9,157 bases of DNA from Planctomycetota bacterium (GTDB lineage Bacteria; Planctomycetota; B143-G9), in the NCBI GenBank assembly GCA_003644275.1, contig QNBY01000031.1:1-9157 (forward strand), in the 5' to 3' direction. The first letter of the stretch is position 1. Each line of letters begins with the position of its first letter. A program made the translations under genes and the position numbers. Below the pieces are notes generated by a model. It ran no database searches, was not told where the DNA came from, and saw only the letters and a list, made by a program, of their open reading frames with translations. Positions 1-5,701 of this stretch are shown piece by piece.

Positions 1-628
1 GCTCCGGGAGGGGAGCCTCGTAGGCGAAAGCGGGGAAGTCCCTCACCTCGAAGATGCTCACCGCCGCGCCGGGCGGCGCTTGCGAGCCTTCCAGCGTCTC
101 GTTGATCAGCACGTGCAGCGAGCGGTCCAGCCTCAACTTCACCGTGGCGTCGCCGTCGCCGTCCGTGACGAACCAGTCGAAGAACAGGTATCCTTCCGCC
201 CGGCTCTTGTCCTCGAGCGCGAGGTAGTCCTCGTCGCTGAAGTTGGTCCCTTCCCCCGGAAGCAGCCAGCGCCCCGCGAACCCTATCCTCTCCGCCGCCG
301 CCGGGTCCTCGGGAACTCCCACCAGCTTCACCTGGTAGGCGAAGTTGGGCTTGTAGCCCCTCACGACCAATAATCCCCTGAACGTGTCGGAGTTACGGGA
401 ATACTTCAGAACGGCCCGCGCGGGGGGGCCGTATCGGAACTCCCGGCGGAACCGGCCGGAGTAGGCGTTGCCCGCGATGTCGGCGAAACGGTACTCCCCT
501 CCCTCCCGTACCGGCTTCAGCTCCGCCTCCGCGTCCCATCGTTCCGGGCCGGGACGGAGGAACGCCACCGCCGCCGCGGCCGAGCAGAACGCGGCGGCCG
601 TCACGAGTACGAACAGAACGCGCCTCAT
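1..628 (-). CDS. Secreted protein with conserved 'KPNFAYQ / EGYLFFDWFVTD' domain, C-terminus cut by window edge
   Basis: The frame is open from ATG at 628 to the window edge (209 codons, no stop), so the C-terminus is missing. The N-terminus (MRRVLFVLVTAAAFCSAAAA) is a typical Sec signal: two Arg, then a hydrophobic Ala-rich core to about residue 23, with no good lipobox. The mature part has a beta-rich domain at about residues 72-175. Its recognisable blocks are DTFRGLLVVRGYKPNFAYQV (81-100), RIGFAGRW (114-121), EGYLFFDWFVTDGDGDA (145-161) and a Leu-His-Val-Leu end near 171-174. From memory, very similar blocks (KPNFAYQ, IGYAGRW, EGYLLFDFFVTD) occur in secreted hypothetical proteins of many bacteria and some archaea; I know of no function. 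The D-G-D-G-D run at 156-160 could bind calcium. The gene starts 30 bp after the MBL gene stop, probably in one operon. The Shine-Dalgarno is weak (GGTGAG, 3 nt from ATG). Confidence 0.85.
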   Translation of the reverse strand, partial: MRRVLFVLVTAAAFCSAAAAVAFLRPGPERWDAEAELKPVREGGEYRFADIAGNAYSGRFRREFRYGPPARAVLKYSRNSDTFRGLLVVRGYKPNFAYQVKLVGVPEDPAAAERIGFAGRWLLPGEGTNFSDEDYLALEDKSRAEGYLFFDWFVTDGDGDATVKLRLDRSLHVLINETLEGSQAPPGAAVSIFEVRDFPAFAYEAPLPE

Positions 629-658
629 CTTCTCACCCGCGGTATTCCGCCACTTTCC

Positions 659-1468
659 TCAGGATTCCAGGCGGACGCCTCCCTCTCCGTCCAGCAACAC
701 CAGCGGAGAGGGCCTGTCCGGCGGAGCCGCGCACATCCCGGGCCGCTCCGCGCTCCCGTTCAGCGCCAGCATGTGCGCCCCCAGCGCCAGCGCCGGGCGG
801 TTGCGCCTCACGCTTATGTGGCTCAGCACGATGAACTTCGGGAGCGCCCGCCGCTCCGCCAGATCCGAGCTCAGCCGCGCCGATTCCCCGTTCGACAGGT
901 GATACTGCGAGTTCGGGTTGGGATGGAGCCTCAGGAGCTCGGGATCGTGATTCGCCTCTATGCACAAGAGATCGCAGTCCGCGAGCCTCGCCGCCAGCCC
1001 CTCCGTCGTCCGCAGATCCGTGGCGAACCCTATCCGGTGTCCCAGCCCCTCTATCACGAACCCCCGGTTCGGAACGTCGGGCGCGTGCTCCAGCGGGAAC
1101 GGCCGGAACACGAAATCGGTTATCTGGAACGGCTGGTCGTCGTACAGCTCCACCCAGCACCGCTTCAGCGGCTCCACGCACTCCGGCATGGTCGCCAGCC
1201 TCTCCACCGTGTCGAGCGACAGGAAGAACGGGACGTTCAACGTGCTCATCACCTTCAGCGTGCTGTAGTTCACGTGGTCCCGGTGCGCGTGCGTGATCAC
1301 CACCGCCTTCACCGGCCCGAACCGTTCCCGTATCTCCGACAGCGCGTTGCGGAACCTCGCCTGCGATGAGAACCCGGCGTCTATCACCACCGCCCCGCGC
1401 GGGCCCGCCGCGACGGCGCAGTTGCCGGAACTCGACGAGATGACGGTGCCGAATGCGATGCCGCTCAT
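659..1468 (-). CDS. MBL-fold metallo-hydrolase, WalJ/YycJ-like
   Basis: A 269-residue cytoplasmic protein without a signal peptide, close to the usual length of the YycJ/WalJ group of MBL-fold proteins. Visible landmarks: S-S-S-S-G-N-C at 11-17 (the family's 'GSSGN' loop), VVIDAG at 27-32, the metal-binding H-x-H-x-D-H motif as H60-A-H62-R-D64-H65, ATD (D151) as likely bridging metal ligand, EANHD at 171-175, YHLSN at 189-193 and LSHIS (H217) as the last metal ligand. This set matches the YycJ pattern (SNHD, GHLSN, LAHLS) more closely than RNase Z or glyoxalase II. The family is two-metal; a Bacillus YycJ has been reported as a 5'-3' DNA exonuclease, but substrate here is inferred only. The start fits the family N-terminus. 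No clear Shine-Dalgarno is near the ATG: AAGGCGG lies 12-13 nt away, while a TATGAT box ends 6 nt before it. A secreted-protein gene follows 30 bp downstream. An overlapping 280-codon frame is a shadow. Confidence 0.9.
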   Translation of the reverse strand: MSGIAFGTVISSSSGNCAVAAGPRGAVVIDAGFSSQARFRNALSEIRERFGPVKAVVITHAHRDHVNYSTLKVMSTLNVPFFLSLDTVERLATMPECVEPLKRCWVELYDDQPFQITDFVFRPFPLEHAPDVPNRGFVIEGLGHRIGFATDLRTTEGLAARLADCDLLCIEANHDPELLRLHPNPNSQYHLSNGESARLSSDLAERRALPKFIVLSHISVRRNRPALALGAHMLALNGSAERPGMCAAPPDRPSPLVLLDGEGGVRLES

Positions 1469-1514
1469 GTCGCAATCATATCCGCCTTTGCGCCCGCCCC
1501 CCGCTTTTTGGACC

Positions 1515-1555
1515 GAAAGAAAAGGCCCCCGTCCGGGCGGGGGCCTCTTTCTTTC
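1515..1555 (-). terminator. Rho-independent terminator of lipoprotein gene A
   Basis: A perfect 9-bp GC-rich stem (1523-1531 with 1538-1546) closes a 6-nt loop. Flanking A-rich and T-rich arms (1515-1522 and 1548-1555) extend the pairing with one bulged base. Read on the minus strand the hairpin is followed by TTTTCTTT. It begins about 20 bp after the stop of lipoprotein A and ends before the MBL gene, so it should separate the two transcripts. Confidence 0.85.
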
Positions 1556-1574
1556 CGTTCCCGGCGACGCTCGC

Positions 1575-3488
1575 TCACTCGGCCAGGTTTACCGTCCCCC
1601 AATGGCTCTCGTTGTCGGTGAACGCGCCCTCGCCGAGCCTCACCGCTATCGAATGGGGCACGAAGAACATCGTCGCGCCGTCCGCGTAGTCTCCCGCGGT
1701 GTCGTTGGTGAGAGTGAAGGCCAGCATCTTCCTCTCCTGCCATTCCACCGTGTAGGTCACTCCGCCCGTCGTGGCGTGTCCGGCCTCGAAGACGATCGTG
1801 TCGGTCCCGCCCTGGAGGGAATACGTCCCCTCGTAAACGGCGAGGTCCGCGTCTCCCGTCTCGGACGAATCGTAGGTCCCGAAGTAACATACCGGGAGCA
1901 TGACCTCGTCCGAGCCTTCCTCGAACACCCACGCCGTGGCCGTGGCGCAGAACAGGTCCTCCGCGGCGGCGACCATGCCGTACGCCCAGAACGTCGTCTC
2001 CCCGCCGGTCTCGTCCTCTATCGTCCACATGAAGGTGAGCCGGTTCTCGGCATAGGGGAACACCGAGCCTATGGGATCGGCGTCGGGATCGTCCGAATCG
2101 TATATCAGCCCGCCGCTCACCTTGAAGTTCATCACCTGGGGCGCGTCCGCCCCGAGGACGGGAAGAACGCCCGCGCTCCAGTACCCGTCCAGGTCGGCGG
2201 GCGTGAACGCTCCGGCCGCGATCATCTTCACCGTCCCCGTCTCGACGTACCCCGTCGGCGCGGCGTCGGCCTTGTTGCTGGCCTCGTCGTACTCGGTGGC
2301 GCAGGCGTAGTCGCGGAAGGGGGAGAGGTGGCCCCTCAAGATGGTGCTCCTGGCCCCCTCGTCGGAGGATATCTGAAGCGTTATCTGGAAATACCCCGTC
2401 TCGCCGTTCAGCTCGTCTATCGTCCCGCCGAGCACTTCGCTGTCGGGCTGCGGGGGGATGCCGTCGGCGTTTATGATGAACCCGGGCAACTGCGTGGGCG
2501 ATTCGTCCTCCTCCTCTATCACGAGGTTCCACGTCCCGGCGAGGAAGGAAGCGTCGAAGAAGTCCGTGGCCGTCAACCGCAGCCCCATTATGTCTCCCTC
2601 GATCGCCTCTTCCGGCATGTACACCCTGTACCATCCGAAGAGGTTCGGCCGCGCGGGCCCCACTCCGGCCTCTTCACGCATGATCTCGACGAACACCGAC
2701 AGATGCCCGTCTATCTCGCCGTTGCCGTCCTCGTCTATGTCCTCGTCCACCATGACGTACCGCTCGCGGAAGATGAGCCACTGCCCCGGCAGCGAGTCGG
2801 GATCCTCCGTGAATGTCATCGTCCCGTCCGCCGCCAGGTCGAGCACCACCACGTCCTCCAGGAAGTGATTGGCGTCCTCCTGGCTCTCCTGCTGGAACGC
2901 CACGCAGGAATACTTGCCCGCCGCTCCGGCCAGGCCGGGCTGCTTCTCGAACGTGCCGTCGGTGCCCCACGTGGTGAAGTGCACGGTGAGGGTGTCGCGC
3001 GCCTCGTTGATGGTGCCGGTGAATTCGACGGTCTCGATCTCGGAATCGGACAGCGCCACCGTCACCGTCGCGCTGAACGCGCCCGTGGCCGCATCGTCGA
3101 GAGTGATGGTCCCGCCGTCCACCCTCGGCATGAAGCCGAAGTCGGCGGGCTCGCCTATGATGTTGCCGGAGCCGTCCACCAGCAGCCACAGCTCCATCGG
3201 TTCCTGCATGTCCACCTTGGCGGAGGGCAGTATCCGCTTCCACGAACCCTCGAAGTCCCCTATGGAATACGTCGGCGTCGGGGTGGGCGTGGGCGTCGGG
3301 GAGGTCGACGGCGTGGGAGAGGGAGAGGGCGTCGGAGTGGCGCTCGGGCTCGGCGACGGGCTGACGCTGGGCGAGAGCGTGACTCCCGTGTCCCCGCTTC
3401 CGCCGCCGCCGCCGCCGCAGGCGAGCGACACCGCCGCGTTCACGGCGACCAACAAAAACAGGATGAGGGCTTTCTTGCTCTTGGACAT
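1575..3488 (-). CDS. Lipoprotein A: three-repeat beta-rich surface lipoprotein, tandem paralogue of lipoprotein B
   Basis: 637 residues. The start at 3488 is chosen because AAGGAGG lies 7 nt upstream and a lipoprotein signal begins exactly there; the frame's earlier start at 3581 would lie upstream of the -10 box. The signal runs to V-S-L-A-C, with Cys24 as lipidation site, then Gly25-30. A Ser/Thr-Pro stalk at 31-73 should lift the protein off the membrane; Gly at +2 is compatible with outer-membrane sorting. Three diverged repeats follow, opening at DFEGSW (78-83), FLAGTW (315-320) and LDGYW (433-437). Repeats 1 and 2 then show hydrophobic-N-x-DG and GGTI...TG(A/Y)F strands. Cys195 (YSC) and Cys396 match cysteines in lipoprotein B, a possible disulfide; Cys514 and Cys534 are private to A. 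DEDIDEDGNGEID at 248-260 looks like a calcium loop. The C-terminal module has NDTAGDYADGA and FVPHSIAV (595-616). The protein is strongly acidic. I do not recognise a named family; a role as surface or adhesion lipoprotein is inference. Confidence 0.9.
   Translation of the reverse strand: MSKSKKALILFLLVAVNAAVSLACGGGGGGSGDTGVTLSPSVSPSPSPSATPTPSPSPTPSTSPTPTPTPTPTYSIGDFEGSWKRILPSAKVDMQEPMELWLLVDGSGNIIGEPADFGFMPRVDGGTITLDDAATGAFSATVTVALSDSEIETVEFTGTINEARDTLTVHFTTWGTDGTFEKQPGLAGAAGKYSCVAFQQESQEDANHFLEDVVVLDLAADGTMTFTEDPDSLPGQWLIFRERYVMVDEDIDEDGNGEIDGHLSVFVEIMREEAGVGPARPNLFGWYRVYMPEEAIEGDIMGLRLTATDFFDASFLAGTWNLVIEEEDESPTQLPGFIINADGIPPQPDSEVLGGTIDELNGETGYFQITLQISSDEGARSTILRGHLSPFRDYACATEYDEASNKADAAPTGYVETGTVKMIAAGAFTPADLDGYWSAGVLPVLGADAPQVMNFKVSGGLIYDSDDPDADPIGSVFPYAENRLTFMWTIEDETGGETTFWAYGMVAAAEDLFCATATAWVFEEGSDEVMLPVCYFGTYDSSETGDADLAVYEGTYSLQGGTDTIVFEAGHATTGGVTYTVEWQERKMLAFTLTNDTAGDYADGATMFFVPHSIAVRLGEGAFTDNESHWGTVNLAE
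3270..3398 (-). repeat. Low-complexity Ser/Thr-Pro linker coding repeat in lipoprotein A
   Basis: Codons 31-73 encode a run rich in S-P and T-P dipeptides, written as imperfect 6-nt repeats. It is directly preceded by a (CCG)n tract on the plus strand (3401-3418) that encodes the six glycines. Such DNA is prone to slippage. The matching linker in lipoprotein B is 20 residues shorter. Confidence 0.8.
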
Positions 3489-3495
3489 GTCGTTT

Positions 3496-3502
3496 CCTCC
3501 TT
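3496..3502 (-). promoter_or_regulatory. Shine-Dalgarno of lipoprotein A
   Basis: AAGGAGG on the minus strand, 7 nt before the ATG at 3488. It is a near-perfect anti-16S match and decides the start. Confidence 0.9.
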
Positions 3503-3531
3503 CGCAGAGCGTTTGATCGCTCAGGCCGACG

Positions 3532-3560
3532 ATTATAGCGGAGGGCTTCGGCGGTTGCAA
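3532..3560 (-). promoter_or_regulatory. Sigma70-type promoter of lipoprotein A
   Basis: Minus strand: TTGCAA (-35, 3555-3560), a 17-nt spacer, then a consensus TATAAT (-10, 3532-3537). The predicted transcript start is near 3525, giving a leader of about 37 nt. The -35 lies inside a 13-bp palindrome (3554-3566). Confidence 0.75.
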
Positions 3561-3566
3561 TGCAAC
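3554..3566. promoter_or_regulatory. 13-bp palindrome over the -35 box, possible operator
   Basis: GTTGCA-A-TGCAAC is a perfect 6+6 palindrome with a central base, and its right half (minus-strand sense) is the -35 box of lipoprotein A. A second, outer inverted pair (GAGGGC at 3541-3546 with GCCCTC at 3567-3572) surrounds part of it. The single-base centre makes a DNA-binding dimer site more likely than an RNA hairpin. The cognate regulator is unknown, and chance is possible. Confidence 0.4.
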
Positions 3567-3579
3567 GCCCTCTCCGACC

Positions 3580-3607
3580 AAAAACGGGGGCCCGTGAGGA
3601 CCCCCGT
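3580..3607 (-). terminator. Rho-independent terminator of lipoprotein gene B
   Basis: A 7-bp stem (3584-3590 with 3601-3607), which may extend inward by two pairs past a mismatch, is followed on the minus strand by TTTTTGG. It starts 32 bp after the stop of lipoprotein B and just before the promoter of lipoprotein A, so the two genes should be transcribed separately. Confidence 0.85.
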
Positions 3608-3639
3608 CGTCGGATTCTCGCCTCTCGCGCCGCTTCGGC

Positions 3640-5493
3640 TCAGTCTCCCCAGTCGTATAGCCCCCAGGTGCCCTCGTCGTCGGTGAAGGCCGACTGGCCC
3701 ATCAGGACGGCAAGGGAGTGAGGAACGAACACGAACCTCGCTCCCTCGGCGTAGTCGCCCGCCGTATCGCTCGTCATGTGGAAGATGAGCAGGTCCTCGT
3801 CGTCCCACACCACGTCGTACAGCACGCCGCCTATCTCCGCAGTCAGCGCCCCTTCGAAATCGATGGAGACGATGGCCGTGCCGCCGCCGGAAAGCTGATA
3901 GGTCAGCGCGTAGTGCGCCTTGTTGCCATCCGCCCCGGCGCCCGGGTCGTACCTGCCCATGAAGCTGCGCGTCACGAACTCGCCCTCGTTCGTGTACACC
4001 ACGCCCGTGGCCTGGATGGTGTGGTCGAAGGCCGGAGAGAGCGCCCCGTATATGCGTACGGTCACGCCGTCGTCCTCTTCGTCTTCCAGCGCGAAGTAGA
4101 ACGACAGCTGCCCCGGCCCGCTCGATATGACGTTGCCCACGGGTTCCGCGCCGTCCTCCGTCGAGAGGTAGATCAGGCCGTCCGAGAGCACGAAGTTGAT
4201 CACGTCCGCCGAGTCGGAGCCCAGCGCCGGAAGCGTGCCGCCGCTCCAGAACCCGTCGAGCCCCTCCGGAAGCGGGAAGCTCGAGGCCGAGAACATCAGT
4301 ATGTCCCCCGTCTCCTCCAGCTCGTCGCCCGCCTGCATGTCCGTCTTGGTGGTGTGCTCGACGGGCGAGTACTCCACCACGGAGGCGCAGCGGTGGTCCA
4401 CCGGCGAGAGGAAGCCCTTCAGTATCACGTAGGTGTCGCCCTCCTCCTCGTCGTGGATGTTCACGCGCATCTCGAAGTAACCGGTGTCCGGATCCCACGT
4501 CTCTATACCGCCGCCAGTCACGTCCAGTTCGGGCTGCGCGGGAACGGTGCCGTCTGTGTTCACCAGGAAGCCCGGCACCTGCTCGAAGGCGTCGGCGCCG
4601 TCCTCGTCGTCCATTATCATCAGGTTCCAGGTGCCGCAGAAGTCCTCGAAGCTGAAGTAGCCCGGCGCGAGCTTCTTTCCGAGCAGCGTGCCGCTCTCGG
4701 TCCCGTCGGGCGAGGTCATTGTGTATCCCCCGGCATAGAAAAATCCTTCCGGGGTCTGGCGGAGCCAGGCGTTGAGCGTGGACTCGTCCGTCCCGTCCTC
4801 GACGTAGGTCTGGACGAGGTAATAGAGCTCTTCCCGGAACAGGTCCCACTCGCCGGGATCCGCCTCGGGCTCGTCGTAGTTCACGAAGGTGCCGTCGGCT
4901 CTCAGCTCCACCACCGCCACACCGTCGAACATCAGGTTCGTGTCCTCCGCGTAGGCCTTCCTGAACACTTCGCAGGAATAGTTCCCGGCCACGTCCGCCC
5001 TGCCGGTGACGCGCCCTATCTCGGCGTCCCGGTCCCACTCGTTGATGTGCACCGTCCACCTGTCGTGCGCCGCGTTCATGGTCCCCTGGAAGGTGATGGT
5101 CTCCGTGGTGGTCTCGCCCGTCTTGAAGACGATGGTCCCGTGGAAGGCCCCGGTATCCGCGTCGTCGAGAGTTATGCTCCCCCCCGTCACCAGCGGCAGT
5201 CCGAGCTCCTCGGGCTCCGGCGCCACGTTGCCCTCCGCGTCGAGGTTCACCCAGAACTCGTAGCCGGCCTCCATGTCCACCTTGCCCGCGTCCGCCGAAT
5301 AGTGCCAGCTTCCCTCGAAGTCGCCCAGCGAATACGACGGCGACGGCGTGGGACTCGGCGAGGGCGATACGGACGCGCTCGACGTGGGCGTGGTTCCCGC
5401 GTCCCCGCCGCCTCCCCCGCCGCAGGCGAGCGATACGGTTACGCTCAGTGCTACGAGAAGCATGAGGAACAGGGTCTTCTCTTTTCTCGGCAT
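3640..5493 (-). CDS. Lipoprotein B: three-repeat beta-rich surface lipoprotein, tandem paralogue of lipoprotein A
   Basis: 617 residues. The start at 5493 is fixed by AAAGGAGG 6 nt upstream and the signal MPRKEKTLFLMLLVALSVTV; the open frame extends upstream to 5928, but that would cross the promoter. Cys24 in V-S-L-A-C is the lipidation site, then Gly25-30 and a short S/T-P stalk (31-53). Repeats open at DFEGSW (58-63), DFCGTW (284-289) and LDGFW (412-416). They continue with WVNLDAEGN or FLVNTDG, then GGSITLDDADTGAF (104-117) or GGGI..DPDTGYF (327-340). Repeats 2 and 3 each end near L-S-P (362-364, 485-487). Shared with A: KVDM, YSC (Cys174), RCAS (Cys369), GLIY, SDTAGDYAEGA and FVPHSLAV (575-596). 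Cys286 in repeat 2 is not in A. Highly acidic. The calcium-like loop of A is absent (Y-V-E-D-G-T-D-E here). Monocistronic by its own promoter and terminator. Function unknown; surface-exposed lipoprotein is the safest reading. Confidence 0.9.
   Translation of the reverse strand: MPRKEKTLFLMLLVALSVTVSLACGGGGGGDAGTTPTSSASVSPSPSPTPSPSYSLGDFEGSWHYSADAGKVDMEAGYEFWVNLDAEGNVAPEPEELGLPLVTGGSITLDDADTGAFHGTIVFKTGETTTETITFQGTMNAAHDRWTVHINEWDRDAEIGRVTGRADVAGNYSCEVFRKAYAEDTNLMFDGVAVVELRADGTFVNYDEPEADPGEWDLFREELYYLVQTYVEDGTDESTLNAWLRQTPEGFFYAGGYTMTSPDGTESGTLLGKKLAPGYFSFEDFCGTWNLMIMDDEDGADAFEQVPGFLVNTDGTVPAQPELDVTGGGIETWDPDTGYFEMRVNIHDEEEGDTYVILKGFLSPVDHRCASVVEYSPVEHTTKTDMQAGDELEETGDILMFSASSFPLPEGLDGFWSGGTLPALGSDSADVINFVLSDGLIYLSTEDGAEPVGNVISSGPGQLSFYFALEDEEDDGVTVRIYGALSPAFDHTIQATGVVYTNEGEFVTRSFMGRYDPGAGADGNKAHYALTYQLSGGGTAIVSIDFEGALTAEIGGVLYDVVWDDEDLLIFHMTSDTAGDYAEGARFVFVPHSLAVLMGQSAFTDDEGTWGLYDWGD
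5335..5403 (-). repeat. Ser/Thr-Pro linker coding repeat in lipoprotein B
   Basis: Codons 31-53 encode a short Ser/Thr/Pro-rich stalk ending in alternating S-P and T-P dipeptides. It sits in the same place, after Cys24 and six Gly, as the 43-residue stalk of lipoprotein A. Confidence 0.75.
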
Positions 5494-5499
5494 TACTTT

Positions 5500-5507
5500 C
5501 CTCCTTT
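5500..5507 (-). promoter_or_regulatory. Shine-Dalgarno of lipoprotein B
   Basis: AAAGGAGG on the minus strand, 6 nt before the ATG at 5493. It confirms that start over the much longer open frame. Confidence 0.9.
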
Positions 5508-5526
5508 GAATGACGGGCGCCGCCTG

Positions 5527-5561
5527 CCGCCCGCACGCGAAGCCGTTCCCCGTGCGGGCGG
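5527..5561 (-). promoter_or_regulatory. Strong hairpin in the 5' leader of lipoprotein B
   Basis: A perfect 11-bp GC-rich stem (5527-5537 with 5551-5561) closes a 13-nt loop that can form a further GAA/TTC mini-stem. It lies between the predicted transcript start (about 5583) and the Shine-Dalgarno (5500-5507). No T-run follows on the minus strand, so it does not look like a terminator. It may stabilise the mRNA or control translation. I do not recognise it as a known riboswitch. Confidence 0.6.
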
Positions 5562-5589
5562 ACGATAGAAGGTATGATGAATTGGAAAT

Positions 5590-5598
5590 ATTATACCA
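5590..5598 (-). promoter_or_regulatory. Extended -10 promoter of lipoprotein B
   Basis: The minus strand reads TGGTATAAT: a consensus -10 (5590-5595) with the TG of an extended -10 element. The -35 region is poor (TTCCGT at 16 nt), which extended -10 promoters tolerate. The leader would be about 90 nt. Confidence 0.65.
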
Positions 5599-5642
5599 CA
5601 CCGGCGGCCGAACGGAAGACCTAATGCCCTCCCATTCGCCGG

Positions 5643-5671
5643 TTGCCCTTTCCGCGGCACCGGGATATACT
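5643..5671 (+). promoter_or_regulatory. Sigma70-type promoter of the 5702 gene
   Basis: TTGCCC (-35, 5643-5648), a 17-nt spacer, then TATACT (-10, 5666-5671). The transcript would start near 5678, 24 nt before the ATG. It diverges from the lipoprotein B promoter, with the two -10 boxes about 70 bp apart. Confidence 0.65.
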
Positions 5672-5690
5672 TTACGCTCCCCTTCGCTCC

Positions 5691-5695
5691 GGAGG
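5691..5695 (+). promoter_or_regulatory. Shine-Dalgarno of the 5702 gene
   Basis: GGAGG lies 6 nt before ATG 5702. This decides the frame against the overlapping 1148-codon shadow frame that begins with GTG at 5695. Confidence 0.85.
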
Positions 5696-5701
5696 TGTGC
5701 G

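Noticed and set aside
1515..1555. Hairpin as a terminator for plus-strand transcription
   Set aside because: T-rich on that strand too, but no plus-strand gene ends here; only the minus-strand use is supported.
3401..3418. (CCG)n tract as a regulatory or CRISPR-like repeat
   Set aside because: It simply encodes the six glycines after Cys24 and has no spacers.
3489..3581. N-terminal extension of lipoprotein A to 3581
   Set aside because: It would place the start upstream of the -10 box and predicted transcript start, and would bury the lipoprotein signal.
1293..3686. 797-codon and 616-codon (3718-5568) plus-strand frames
   Set aside because: Antisense shadows of the lipoprotein genes; they run through terminators and promoters and have no recognisable domains.
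3533..5536. 667-codon minus-strand frame overlapping lipoprotein B
   Set aside because: Arg/Gly-rich low-complexity product with no signal or domain; the overlapping lipoprotein frame has a Shine-Dalgarno, a lipobox and a paralogue.
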